Positions 23,590-37,752 of a stretch of DNA of 64,000 nt are shown one piece after another. Position 1 is the stretch's first letter, and every line of letters begins with the position of its first letter. The notes beneath the pieces were generated by a model, which worked only from the letters and a program-made list of their open reading frames with translations, was not told the origin of the DNA and ran no database searches. The position numbers and the translations under genes were made by a program. Source of the DNA: Liolophura sinensis (lineage: Eukaryota > Mollusca > Polyplacophora > Chitonida > Chitonidae); NCBI RefSeq assembly GCF_032854445.1, contig NC_088295.1, positions 9,721,385 through 9,785,384 on the forward strand. The letters run 5' to 3'.

Positions 23590-26500
23590 ACCGTTACAAA
23601 GGTGTAGCGCGTTGTAATAAAATACATTTTTCTATCAAAGAAAACCAAATCTATGCATGGGCACATGGCGGTGGTACAGAAAATTTCTTCTAACGCTGGA
23701 AGTCCCATGAAAGTGGTTTGTAACTTGGCGTGAAAACGATTATCTTTAATACAACTAGCAAGATGACAATAGTTCTTCCATGAAGTTGGTTTCCAAGACC
23801 TGATGGTTCTCCTATAAGTTTGCCTTGTAAGGTAAGATAACAATGATTCTCCCATAACACTGGCGTGTAAGGCAAGGTAGCAATGGATCTCCCATAAGAC
23901 AGGCATGGCACTCAGGGTAGCAATGTTTCTACCATAAAAGTGGAGTGTAAGGCATAGAACAGCAATGGTTCTCACATGAATGTGGCTTGTAAGACAAGGT
24001 ACGCGGCAATGGTTTTCCCCTAAAACTGGCGTAGAAGGCAAGGTTGCAATAGTTCGCGCAAAAGAGTGGCGCGTAAGGCAAGGTATAGCATTGGTTCTCC
24101 CCTAAAACTGGTGTGCATAAAGGCAAGATAGCAATTCTTCTCCCACAAAATGGCGTGTATGAAGGCAGGATAGCAATGGGTCTCCATAAAACTGGAGAGT
24201 ATAAAGGCAAAACAACAATAATTCTCTGTAACACTGGCGTGTATAAAGGCAAGACAGGAATGGATCTCCATAAAACTGGCGTATACAGATGAAAGGTAGC
24301 AATGGTTCTCCGTAAAACTGGCATGCCTAAATGCAATGTGGCAATGGGTCCCCATAAAACTGGCGTGTATAGACGAAAGGTAGCAATGGTGCTCCATAAA
24401 ACTGGCGTGTATAGACGAAAGGTAGCAATGGTTCTTCATCAACCTGGCGTGTATAGACGAAAGGTAGCAATGGTTCTCCATAAAACTGGCCTGCCTAAAG
24501 GCAAGGTAGCAATGGTTCTTAATAAACCTGGCGTGTATAGACCAAAGGTAGCAAGATAGCAATGGTTCTCCTATAACATTCACACATAAGGCCTGATAAC
24601 AATGGTAAAATGCTAAGGCATGATGGCAAAAACACTTCCACAACACCGGTGTGTATGGTATGATGGCAATGATACTTCCACAAAACTGGTGATTAAGGAA
24701 TGATGACAGACACCTCCACAACACTGGTATGTGAGGCATAACGACAGCAATACTGTCACAAAACTAATGTGTATGGCATGATGACAAAGATACATGTATT
24801 TCCACATAACTGAGTGTAAGGCACGATGTCAATGATACTCCCATACTTCTGGTGTGAAAGGAATGGTGGCAAAGACACTTCCACAAAACTGGCATGTAAG
24901 GCGTGATGGCAATGATACTCCCACAAAAACTGGTGTGCAATGATACTCCCACAAAACTGGTCTGTGAGGCATGATGGCAATGATACTCCCACAAAACTGG
25001 TGAGGGAGGCATGATGGCAATGATACTCCAACATAACTGGTCTGTAAGGCATGATGGCAACGATACTCCCACAAAACTGGTGAGTGAGGCATGATGGCAA
25101 TGATACTCTCACAAAACTGGTTTGTAAGTAATGATGGCAATGATACTCCTACAAAACTGGTGTGTATGGCATGATGGCAATGATACTCCCACAAAACCGA
25201 TGTGTAAGACATGATGGCAATGATACTCCAACAAAACTGGTGTGTAAGACGTGAGGGCAATGATACTCCCACAAAACTGGTTTGTAAGTAATGATGGCAA
25301 TGATACTCCTACAAAACTGGCATGTATGACATAAAGGCAATGATACTCATACAAAACAGGTTTGTAAGACATGATGGCAATGATACATCCACAAAACTGG
25401 TGTGTAAGACATGAGGGCAATGATACTCCCACAGAACTGGCTTGTAAGTAATGATGGCAATGATACTCCTACAAAACTGGCATGTATGACATAAAGGCAA
25501 TGATACTCCCACAAAACCGGTGTGTAAGACATGAGGGCTATGATACTCCCACAAAACTGGTGTGTAAGGCATGATGGCAATGATACTCATACAAGACTAG
25601 TGTGTACGGCATGAAGGCAATGATACTCCCACTAAACCGGTGTGTAAGACATGATGGCAATGATACTCCAACAAAACTGGTGTGTAAGACATGATGGCAA
25701 TGACACTCCCACATGATGGCAATGATACTCCCACAAAACCAGTGTGTAAGACATGATGGCAATGATACTCCAACATAACTGGTCTGTAAGGCATGATGGC
25801 AACGATACTCCCACTAAACTGGTGAGTGAGGCATGATGGCAATGATACTCCCACATAACTGGTATGTGAGGCATATTGGCAATGATACTCCCACAAAACT
25901 GGTATGTAAGACGTGATGGCAATGATACTCCCACAAAACTGGTTTGTAAGTAATGATGGCAATGATACTCCCACAAAACCGGTGTGTAAGACATGATGGC
26001 AATGATACTCCAACATAACTGGTGTGTAAGACATGATGGCAATCATACTCCCACAAAACTGGTGTGTAAGATACGAGGACAATGATACTCCCACAAAACT
26101 GGTTTGTAAGTAATGATGGCAATGATACTCTCACAAAACTGGTGTGTATGGCATGAGGGCAATCATACTCCTACAAAACTAGTGTGTAAGACATGATGGC
26201 AATGATACTCCCACAAAACTGGTGTGAAAGACATGATGGCAATGATACTCCCACAAAACTGGTGTGTGAGGCATGATGACAATGGTACTCCAATAAAATT
26301 AGTATGTAAGGCACCATGGCAGCAATACTGTCACAAAACTAATTTGTAAGTCATGATGGCAATGATACTTAAACAAGACTAGTTTGTATGGCCTGATGGC
26401 AATGATACTCCCACAAAACTAATGTGTAAGGCATGATGGCAATGGTACTCCAACAAAAATAATGCATAAGGCATGATGGCAATGATACTCCTACAAAACC

Positions 26501-29500
26501 CGTATGTAAGTAATGATGGCAATGATACTCCTACAAAACTGGTGTGTATGGCATGACGGCAATGATACTCCCACAAAACCGGTGTGTAAGACATGATGCC
26601 AATGATACTCCCACAAAACTAATGTGTAAGTAATGATGGCAATTATACTCCTACAAAACTGGCTTGTAAGTAACGATGGCGATGATACTCCTACAAAAGT
26701 GGTGTGTATGACATGAAGGCAATGATACTCCCACAAAACCGGTGTGTAAGACATGATGGCAATGATACTCCTACAAAACTAGTGTGTAAGACATGATGGC
26801 AATGATACTCCCACAAAACTAGTGTGTAAGACATGATGGCAATCACACTCCCACAAAACTAGTGTGTAAGTAATGATGGCAATGATACTCCCACAAAACT
26901 AGTGTGCAAGTAATGGTGGCAATGATACTCTAACAAAACTGCTGTGTAAGGCATGATGGCAATCATACTCCTACAAGACTAGTGTGTAAGGCATGATGAC
27001 AATCATACTCCTACAAAACTAGTGTCTAAGTAATGATGGCAATGATTCTCCCACATAACTGGTGAGTGAGGCATGATGGCAATGATACTCCAACAAAACT
27101 AGTGTGCAAGGCATGATGGCAATCATACTCCCACAAAACTCGTGTGTAGGACATGAGGGCAATGACAATCCCAAACTAGTGTGTAAGACACGATGAAAAT
27201 GATATTCCCACAAAACTAGTGTGTAAGGCATGATAGCAATGATACTCCCACAAAACTAGTGTGTGAGTAATGATGGCAATGATACTCCCACAAAACTAGT
27301 GTGTAAGTAATGATGGCAATGATACTCTCACAAAACTAGTGTGTAAGGCATGATGGCAATGATACTCCCACAAAACTAGTGTGTAAGGCATGATGGCAAT
27401 GATACTCCCACAAAACTAGTGTGTAAGGCATGATGGCAATGATACTCTCACAAAACTAGTGTGTAAGGCATGATGGCAATGACACTCCCACATAACTGGT
27501 ATGTGAGGCATAATGGCAATGATACTCCCACAAAATTAGTGTGTAATGCATGATGAAAATGATACTCCCACAAACTAGTGTGTAAAGCATGATGGCAATG
27601 ATACTCCCACAAACTAGTGTGCAAGACATGATGACAATGATACTCCCACAAAAATGGTGTGTAAGGCATGATGACAATCATACTCCAACAAAACTAGTGT
27701 GTAAGGCACCATGGCAGCAATACTCTCACAAAACTAATGTGTAAGTCATGATGGCAATGATACTTCCACAAGACTAGTTTGTATGGCCTGATGGCAATGG
27801 TACTCCCACAAAACTAGTGTGTAAGACATGATGGCAATGATACTCCTACAAAACTATTGTGTAAGGTATGATGGCAATGATACTCCTACAAAACTGGTGT
27901 GTATGGCATGAAGGCAATGATACTCCCACAAAACCGGTGTATCATTGCCCTCATGATGGCAATGATACTCCCACAAAACTAGTGTGTAAGTAATGATGGC
28001 AATGATACTCCCACAAAACTGGTGCGTGAGGCATGATGGCAATGATACTCCCACAAACTAGTGTGTAAGGCATGATGGCAATGATACTCTCACAAAGTAG
28101 TGTGTAAGGCATGATGGCAATGATACTCTCACAAAGAAGTGTGTAAGACATGATGGCAATGATACTCCCACAAAACTGGTGTGTAAGTAATGATGGCAAT
28201 GATACTCCCACATAACTGGTGTGTGAGGCATGATGGCAATGATACTCCCACAAAACTAGTGTGCAAGGCATAATGGCAATCATACTCCCACAAAACTCGT
28301 GTGTAGGACATGAGGGCAATGACACTCCCAAACTAGTGTGTAAGGCACGATGACAATGATATTCCCACAAAACTAGTGTGTAAGGCATGATGGCAATGAT
28401 ACTCCCACAAAACTAGTGGGTAAGGCATGATGGCAATGATATTCTCACAAAACTAGTGTGTAAGGCATGATGGCAATGACACTCCCACATAACTGGTATG
28501 TGAGGCATAATGGCAATGATACTCCCACAAAATTAGTGTGTAATGCATGATGACAATGATACTCCCACAAACTAGTGTGTAAGGCATGATGGTAATGATA
28601 CTCCCGCAAACTAGTGTGTAAGGCATGATGACAATGATACTCCCACAAACTAGTGTGTAAAGCATGATGGCAATGATACTCCCACAAAACTGGTGTGTAA
28701 GACATGATGGCAATGATACTCTCACAAAAATGGTGTGTGAGGCATGATGACAATGATACTCCCACAAAACTAGTGTGTAAGGCACCATGGCAGAAATACT
28801 CTCACAAAATTAACGTGTAAGTCATGATGGCAATGATACTTCCACAAGACTAGTTTGTATGGCCTGATGGCAATGATACTCCCACAAAACTAATGTGTAA
28901 GGCATGATGGCAATTATACTCCTACAAAACTGGCTTGTAAGTAACGATGGCGATGATACTCCTACAAAAGTGGTGTGTATGACATGAAGGCAATGATACT
29001 CCCACAAAACCGGTGTGTAAGACATGATGGCATAGATACTCCTACAAAACTAGTGTGTAAGACATGATGGCAATGATACTCCCACAAAACTAGTGTGTAA
29101 GACATGATGGCAATGATTCTCCCACAAAACTAGTGTGTAAGTAATGATGGCAATGATACTCCCACAAAACTAGTGTGCAAGTAATGGTGGCAATGATACT
29201 CTAACAAAACTGGTGTGTAAGGCATGATGGCAATCATACTCCTACAAGACTAGTGTGTAAGGCATGATGACAATTATACTCCTACAAAACTAGTGTCTAA
29301 GTAATGATGGCAATGATTCTCCCACATAACTGGTGAGTGAGGCATGATGGCAATGATACTCCAACAAAACTAGTGTGCAAGGCATGATGGCAATCATACT
29401 CCCACAAAACTCGTGTGTAGGACATGAGGGCAATGACAATCCCAAACTAGTGTGTAAGGCACGATGAAAATGATATTCCCACAAAACTAGTGTGTAAGGC

Positions 29501-31705
29501 ATGATAGCAATGATACTCCCACAAAACTAGTGTGTGAGGCATGATGGCAATGATACTCCCACAAAACTAGAGTGTAAGGCATGATGGCAATGATACTCCC
29601 ACAAAACTTGTGTGTAAGTAATGATGGCAATGATACTCTCACAAAACTAGTGTGTAAGACATGATGGCAATGATACTCCCACAAAACTAGTGTGTAAGGC
29701 ATGATGGCAATGATACTCCCACAAAACTAGTGTGTAAGGCATGATGGCAATGGTATTCTCACAAAACTAGTGTGTAAGGCATGATGGCAATGACACTCCC
29801 ACATAACTGGTATGTGAGGCATAATGGCAATGATACTCCCACAAAATTAGTGTGTAATGCATGATGAAAATGATATTCCCACAAACTAGTGTGTAAGGCA
29901 TGATGGTAATGATACTCCCACAAACTAGTGTGTAAGGCATGATGACAATGATACTCCCACAAAACTGGTGTGTAAGGCATGATGACAATCATACTCCAAC
30001 AAAACTAGTGTGTAAGGCACCATGGCAGCAATACTCTCACAAAACTAATGTGTAAGTCATGATGGCAATGATACTTCCACAAGACTAGTTTGTATGGCCT
30101 GATGGCAATGGTACTCCCACAAAACTAGTGTGTAAGACATGATGGCAATGATACTCCTACAAAACTATTGTGTAAGGTATGATGGCAATGATACTCCTAC
30201 AAAACTGGTGTGTATGGCATGAAGGCAATGATATTCTCACAAAACTAGTGTGTAAGTAATGATGGCAATGATACTCCCACAAAACTGGTGTGTAAGACAT
30301 GATGGCAATGATACTCCCACAAAACTAGTGTGTAAGTAATGATGGCAATGATACTCCCACAAAACTGGTGCGTGAGGCATGATGGCAATGATATTCCCAC
30401 AAACTAGTGTGTAAGGCATGATGGCAATGATACTCTCACAAAGTAGTGTGTAAGGCATGATGGCAATGATACTCTCACAAAGTAGTGTGTAAGACATGAT
30501 GGCAATGATACTCCCACAAAACTGGTGTGTAAGTAATGATGGCAATGATACTCCCACATAACTGGTGTGTGAGGCATGATGGCAATCATACTCCCACAAA
30601 ACTAGTGTGTAAGTAATGATGGCAATGATACTCCCACAAAACTGGTGCGTGAGGCATGATGGCAATGATACTCCCACAAACTAGTGTGTAAGGCATGATG
30701 GCAATGATACTCCCACAAACTAGTGTGTAAGGCATGATGGCAATGATACTCTCACAAAGTAGTGTGTAAGGCATGATGGCAATCATACTCTCACAAAGTA
30801 GTGTGTAAGGCACGATGACAATGATATTCCCACAAAACTAGTGTGTAAGGCATGATGGCAATGATACTCCCACAAAACTAGTGTGTAAGGCATGATGGCA
30901 ATGACACTCCCACATAACTGGTATGTGAGGCATAATGGCAATGATACTCCCACAAAATTAGTGTGTAATGCATGATGACAATGATACTCCCACAAACTAG
31001 TGTGTAAGGCATGATGGTAATGATACTCCCACAAACTAGTGTGTAAGGCATGATGACAATGATACTTCCACAAACTAGTGTGTAAAGCATGATGGCAATG
31101 ATACTCCCACAAAACTGGTGTGTAAGACATGATGGCAATGATACTCTCACAAAAATGGTGTGTGAGGCATGATGACAATGATACTCCCACAAAACTAGTG
31201 TGTAAGGCACCATGGCAGCAATACTCTCACAAAACTAATGTGTAAGTCATGATGGCAATGATACTTCCACAAGACTAGTTTGTATGGCCTGATGGCAATG
31301 ATACTCCCACAAAACCGGTGTGTAAGACATGATGGCAATGATACTCCCACAAAACTAGTGTGTAAGTAATGATGGCAATGATACTCTCGCAAAACTGGTG
31401 TGTGAGGCATGATGGCAATGATACTCCCACAAACTAGTGTGTAAGGCATGATGGTAATGATACTCCCACAAAACTAGTGTGTAAGGCATGATGGCAATGA
31501 TACTCTCACAAACTAGTGTGAAGGCATGATGGCAACGATACTACCACAAACTAGAGTGTAAGGCATTATGGCAATGATACTCCCACAAAACTAGTGTGTA
31601 AGTAATGATGGCAATGATACTCCCACAAAACTAGTGTGTAAGTAATGATGGCAATGATACTCCCACAAAACTAGTGTGTAAGGCACGATGGCACTCCCAC
31701 ATTAC
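23590..31705 (-). repeat. Large 40-bp minisatellite, about 8 kb, about 180-200 copies
   Basis: The core (24600-31705) repeats ATGATGGCAATGATACTCCC plus ACAAAACTGGTGTGTAAGGC, exactly 40 bp in most units and 39 where one A is lost. The left flank (23590-24600) has related but diverged, slightly longer units (GGTAGCAATGGTTCTCCATA). Forty is not a multiple of three, so each strand visits all frames every 120 nt, giving many open frames of MPYTPVLWEYHCHH type. These are repeat translation only. Confidence 0.97.
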
Positions 31706-33105
31706 AGATATCTCAAAGGGATAGACGTCTTAAATTCCAAGCTGATTTGCTAGAAGTGGTGGCTTCCAGGATTAAACGGTTGTAATACCCGACACATAAT
31801 ATGCCAAACCTAAAATTCAGCCTAGGCTGGGCATAGTCTAGACTTGCCTATCCATTACACCATCCAGTCATCTATGATATTACATCCCTCTAGAAGGCTG
31901 TATGGTCTTCCTCATCCTCTTGCAAATGCTGTTTGCAATAGGTCATGGCAATAGATTCCCGTCTCAAAAATTTACACATTTGTCTGTTGTTTTACACTGT
32001 GCTCAAGAATATTTCACTTTCAAATAAGGTTCATAGAGGTGGAGAAAGCCACACCTAAGGACGCCTTCATACCTCATCAGGTGCCTTAGTGACAAATCTC
32101 ATGAATGAGCTGATGATTTAATCTGCGAGAGCTGGATATGAGCATGTAACTCATTGTTCAAGAGCTACAATTGTCTTTCAGGACAGTCTATTAGAGGGAT
32201 CAGTCAGTAAAGTGCAATGATTTTGCTGCGTGAAAAAAATAAACAACAATTTGAAAATTTGCTTAGATGAGCTAGACATAAAAAAGCTAATTTATTTATC
32301 TGAGAGGTGTTATACTCAGTCTTTCACGTTTTGCTTGCATACACTAACCACGTTCTCTTCAAGGATGAAGGTTCAGCAAAACCACTACAGGAACCTGTTC
32401 TACCTTTATATGTAAAGCTGCGTACCAAAATCATACCAATTTAAAACTTTTAATCATTTCATTCATTCATCAATACTTTTAAACATTTGATTCATTCAAT
32501 CGGAGTCCAGTGAGTTGGCGAAAAACTGGACACACCGAGACAACCTCTGTCCACAGGTACCTGACAAACCACTTGACCACAGCTGATCAAGCATTGGCTA
32601 TATCTGAGTACATTTTATCTGAAAGACTAAAGGGCCTCAACTATATGTACGAAATGAAATCAAATAATCCATATAAAGTGCCTGATAAATCACAGTGATA
32701 ATTCTCTTTGAAAATATAAATTTTCAATGCCGGTTTCAAAAGAACAGGATAGAAATGTATTTATTCCCATCACAGCAGTACCTGCTGGAATTACAGACCA
32801 CACAACCTACAGACAGTAGACTGCATGCCAGGTGTTGAATGTAAAAGACAGCAGAAATGCCTGGAACTTGAATAACAGCTTCCACACAAAAATGTTCAAT
32901 ATGATGTTTTGTGTATAAGGATATTCTGTGATGTGTCAGGTAAAATCACACAGATTTCCTAGTGCATATCATTATTTTATGGGTCCAATAATGTTCAACG
33001 TCATCAATGAACTGGCCAGCCAGCACCATCCACAGCACTTATCCCATACTACCGCCTGTGTGTCACGGAGTCCGCAGTAAACATCATATTCCAATCCTCT
33101 GGGAA
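31706..33105. other. Spacer between the 40-bp array and CCDC137
   Basis: Contains a SINE scrap at 31985-32018 and the putative CCDC137 poly(A) signal (32760-32765, on the - strand). Open frames 32230-32415 and 32510-32698 have no known motif. Confidence 0.4.
31985..32018 (-). mobile_element. SINE scrap
   Basis: GTTGTTTTACACTGTGCTCA followed by AGAATATTTCACTTT matches the 3' block of the local SINE. Confidence 0.6.
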
Positions 33106-36100
33106 TCATGTGTCAGAGAGTTTCTGTTTTTTGCCCTTCAAGTGTCTGTACATGTCTATAGCGTTCTGTCTCTCTAAGTCTGTAACCACCTGCTGAGCTG
33201 GGGTCAGGTGTTTCCTCTTTACTGTCTCCCCGATTTTCCGCTTGGTACTGCTTGTACTACCCAATTGGTCTGACATTATCTCTTTTAACAGCAACGACCT
33301 CTGACCAGGCTGAAACAGATATTGACAAAATGTTATGACCGAACAACACATCTTGACTTGAATGCTGTTTAACACCATAATATAGAATTTCATTGGTGAA
33401 GGTAAAGAGTACCCAGAAAAAAACACAGATCTCTGGAAAGTTACTCATGAACTTTCTCACAAGTGACTTTTCACAAGTGGCTTTCAAAACAAACTTTGCA
33501 CTAAGGAGGAGGGCACAAGAGCAGTGAGATAGGGCAATCCAAACATACCCTGTCCAATACTGAGTCTGAATCTCAACATTCTGGATGATGTCAATAGTTA
33601 CAGTATTACCCTGCACTCAAACTACAACAGGTGGGTAATTTACATTACAAAATTCACATTATCCCTACACTTAGCTCATGTACAATAAAATTTCTGGACA
33701 TATAACAAGACACATGAGAAATCAATTACTCATATATAATTATAAAAGGTATCACTAATCGTCCAAAGAGTTCGCCTATCACTGGGTTCCCAAATATCTG
33801 ATAAAGCTGGAGTAAACCTGGGGCTAAGATGTGAAATCAAGGGTATATAACCATGTATGAGAAATAAACCTTTGTATGCCCCAGGGTCTGACTTTTCCAC
33901 GGCTTAGCTGTAAGGACAGGTGGCTGTGACACTATCTCACCGAACTGGACCTTATCTGAAATGTAACACAAAGCTAGACGTTTTACCAATGTACTGATAT
34001 ATTAATGCATGGGTTACATACTGTAGCAATGTGCATTTTGGAATGAAACTGCAGATAAATGTAGTTTGGAGAGGAAAGTGTAAGTTGTCACAGTGAAAAA
34101 ATTGGCATAAATGGATGAAAAGACATTTGATACAACAAAGGTTCTCAGACAGATCTAATGGTTACTGGTCACAGAAACTGCAGAAGAACCTGGCAAACTT
34201 TCTTACAAGAGACCAGAGAGGTGACAAGGTTTATTCATTCGTATTTCCCTTACAGCGCTTGACCATTTCCCTCTTAGTATGCTTATATATTATATACTAT
34301 ACAATTCGGAGACGGTAGACCTCGGGATCAGGCCCGGGTTGGGTCATAACAAAGACTTTAACATTTGTTCTTGCTGCTACCTTGCTTGGCACTCAGCTCT
34401 GAGAGGTTAGAACAAGGAAACATGACTGACTGGCCGGGTGTCAGCATAATGTGACTGGGTTGGGTGTCATGTCTGGTGTGTCTTCGACATGATACTTCAA
34501 TGGCGGTACACTTTGGGGGCACGAGTTCGCCCTGCCACAAGAAGACACAATATATGTGCACACACCTAATCACTCCATGTAGCCACACCACTGAAAAATT
34601 GTTAAGAATGACGTTTAACTCGAAGCATACATAAATACATACTGTACAACTGACATGCACACAATACATGACTTTGTTATTTAAATCCTACAGTCTGTTT
34701 ATCATTATATATTTATTATTTTAAAATATGGAGACCTGTTAATGCATCAAACTCTAGTTTCTTCTCTATACTTTTCTCCTGTTTCTGTTCCTTCTTCTTC
34801 TGTTTTCTTTCTTTCATTCGTCTGTAAATCAAAGATAATACAAGTTGTACAGCTCACTCAACAAATTCAAACGACCAAGTTTTTTGTATAGTTTATACTG
34901 AAAATTAAAACTGGATCTCTTATGTGTGGGCTCCACTGGCAGTTTGCACAAACATCTCAGTCTCAATCTGTAGGCATTCTTCATACCATCAGAATAAATT
35001 TCACAAGGATCATTTTTAGTTCTTGTGGAAAATTAAAAAATGGAAGGCCTCCCATTGAAAATTATAAAATCTGTTGCCCTGTGAAAATATATATGTATAT
35101 ATTTATTTATTTCATTGGTATTTTACGTCGCACTCAAGAAAGTCACTTATACGATGGCGGCCAGCATTATGGTGGGAGAAATAAGGGCAGAGCAAAGGAA
35201 AGCCCACACCTGCCCGCAGGTTTACATGTGTGTAAAATACAGAAGCTATAAGCTATTTCAAATCCATGAAAAAGACCAATGGAAGTGAACCTGACTTAAT
35301 TACATTAATCATTCCTTCACATGGCCTCCTATATTTTTCCTTTGCATGTTTTTCTGACTGTATCCCATACTGACCTCAGTAAATTTAAATTTTAAAAGCC
35401 AACCAAATGGTAGATGAAAACATTGTCAGAATTCTACCATGCACAAATGACTTACTGTTTTTTCCTTTTACTTGGACCTTTCTTTTGAACAACAATTTCT
35501 CCTTTTGCATTCCTTTCAAATTTCACCTGAAAAGAAAAAACTCATTCGATGTACTAGTCTGCTTGCCACATTTACTTTGCATAATACAGCTCTACATTAT
35601 AAGATTACTGTATGTATGCAAAATGTATGCTTTAAAACATTAAAACAAATACATTCTTAGAATAAGCAAGGTAACATTCATCATTTATACCAGTGACCAG
35701 TTAAGTGTGAGTTTGGTAAAGTATGTCAACTGAAATAGAGGTGTGCAGGTGGACAGAACCAGTTATATTATACCACTGATGACTAACACTTTTTTTTCGG
35801 AAGTCACAAACCTTGAATTTGTCCTCTAGTTTGGACTGCTGGAGGACTGCCTGTGTTTCTCTTTCCACACGACTCATGAACTTGTAATCAGATTCATTAT
35901 TTCTCTTCTTGAACTTTGGAACAGCTTCCATGGGCTTCGTCATGCCAGGGTGCACATAGTTCTGCTCTGAAAGGTAATTTAAAACTTTCAGAGAAATCTG
36001 ATATTTTCAGGAAGCTCTTGAGAGACTTAATGAGGCTATTTATGTAACAATAATATTGTCCTATAATGTTTCAAGTTGGGATGTGATCTTAGTCACTTAG

Positions 36101-37752
36101 TCAGATAATAGCTCATGAGAACATCATGCCAGCAGCTGCAACTGCATCTTTGTACCACCAATCTCACCAACAAAGTGCCGCTTTCTGTTCCTCTTCTTTG
36201 AAGATAGGTTCCTGACATCTAAAACTGAATCCATTAACCGTCTGACTTTCCTGGGCATTTCTTGATGGTCATCATTTGCAGGCCTTTGATCTTTGTGCTT
36301 TGTTCGGCTGAAACATGGGTGACGATCATAATATGGAGGAGCAAATATCAAAGCTTTTACATAGCAGCAGTTAATGAGATGGATAAAAAAGTGCCAAATT
36401 TGAACTGAATTTGAACAATGTATGGTTCATGATTTTTATTTTCAAAAATAGCCAAGCAGTATTAAGCCTAAATGTTAAACCGCAATTAACATAATGATAG
36501 TTAACTTATTACACTAAGGCAAATGCGCACCAACACACATAAACCTTAAACTTGCGTTGAGATTCATTTAGAACAGCTTAAAATGCAGCAGCATATTTTG
36601 GTTAGGATTATCTATCCCAAGTTTATCTCTTCCTTCCACATATGAAAATGAATCTTGTGATCATCATTTTTATGCAATGCTCTCAGAGAATATTTGTATT
36701 AGAATAGTTTAGTCTAACTGGTGCCAGACAGATAGCCACCGTATCGCTGTTATGGTTTCTTCTCAGGTAACACCTTGGTTGAATCTTTGTGACACTCTCT
36801 TTGCTAAACCTAATTTGTTTGTGCAAATAATAATCAGAAAGCTACCCCAATGGTTTAAAAAAATCTCAAAGTATATGGAAGTAATCACTGCAAAGACACT
36901 TTTTGGACATGTCCCCTTGCAGTGGCGAAATGACCGCCGCAATTAAGACAGTTCCCACTTGATATCTGCCTCTTCTGATGTTTCTCCGGTACTGTGTAAA
37001 CAAAACCATGTGATGCAAAGATAGCATGTGACATGAAATTGATTGCTGTGTGAAATTTAGTTGAAACATGGTGGAAGTATACCAAAGTCAATATGTTTCG
37101 TCAAAACACCAAGGATTTACTCTACCTACCCGTTGATCGTACATAAAACTGAAACACAGTTGTATGCAAACATGATTTATCGGATATAGGTTTATTCAAT
37201 GCATAAATCTACAAGGTCAGGGTTTAATACTTAAGATTTAAGCCCGCTGTTAAGGCAGAACTGTGAGCGCATTTGGGATCATTGCATACCTAGCAGCTCG
37301 GTATGGTAGTACACTGTTAAATCTGCTTCGCTCGTGGAGCTGCAATAGTTTCATGCTTGTGTGGATTTACTAGTGATGACACATGTGAACACCTGCCTGG
37401 AACTGATAGCTGAGATGACTGGGACTACAGACAGACAAATTATCTGGTACCCAGAAGTAGTATACTGATGCCAGCAGGTACAGAGGTGTTCAAGGTAAGC
37501 TTATGGAAAAGACTGGGCTGTAATAGTATACTTAATCACAGCCCTACAGAGAAAGGTACAAACCACAATGCTTGTCAGTTATTGAGCTTGTTTGGTTTCA
37601 TAAAACAAGTAGCAACGCATCATTTAACAACTTGATCAATGCACAGTAAATCACAATACAAACCTATCTTTCCTATCTCCGATGTAAAATGGGTCTACTG
37701 ATTTAATTTTCTTGTTTTTCTGTGTCTTCTGTGGCTTTCCAATGCGACCCAT
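33106..37752 (-). CDS. CCDC137: CCDC137 homologue, complete, 276 aa
   Basis: Seven exons keep frame throughout: 37664-37752, 36168-36307, 35812-35966, 35456-35526, 34736-34821, 33870-33955, 33106-33309 (stop TGA 33106-33108). The start MGRIGKPQKTQK is the ATG at 37750-37752; an upstream in-frame Met (about 37834) is possible but less like the family. Landmarks matching vertebrate CCDC137 are NDDHQEMPRKVRRLM near residue 40, AVPKFKKRNNES near 90, a Lys/Glu/Gln-rich coiled coil near 155-180, then KVQFGEIVSQPPVLTAKP, PGQRSLLLKEI and the tail LERQNAIDMYRHLKGKK. Human CCDC137 is 289 aa. It is a basic nucleolar/chromosome-periphery protein, so a nuclear role is expected here. It is head to head with OXLD1. 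Intron 4 holds a SINE. A likely poly(A) signal lies at 32760-32765. Confidence 0.93.
35098..35230 (-). mobile_element. SINE in CCDC137 intron 4
   Basis: ATTTATTTATTTCATTGGTA, then TACGTCGCACTCAAGAAAGT, ATGGCGGCCAGCATTATGGT and CCCACACCTGCCCGCAGGTT. Tail and core are present in reverse orientation; the tRNA-like head is absent. Confidence 0.88.
36308..37663 (-). other. CCDC137 intron 1, no feature recognised
   Basis: Open frames 36866-37091 have no known motif. No repeat seen. Confidence 0.4.

Noticed and set aside
24020-31449. Dozens of open frames with MPYTPVLWEYHCHH-type repeats
   Set aside because: A 40-bp unit without stops passes through all three frames every 120 nt. The many overlapping frames in all phases are expected from the array and do not indicate a gene family.
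34381-34531. Possible extra CCDC137 exon with AG/GT limits (GELVPPKC...)
   Set aside because: Its length (151 nt) and phase do not fit between exons 5 and 6, whereas 33870-33955 fits in phase and matches the family (KVQFGEIVSQPPVL).
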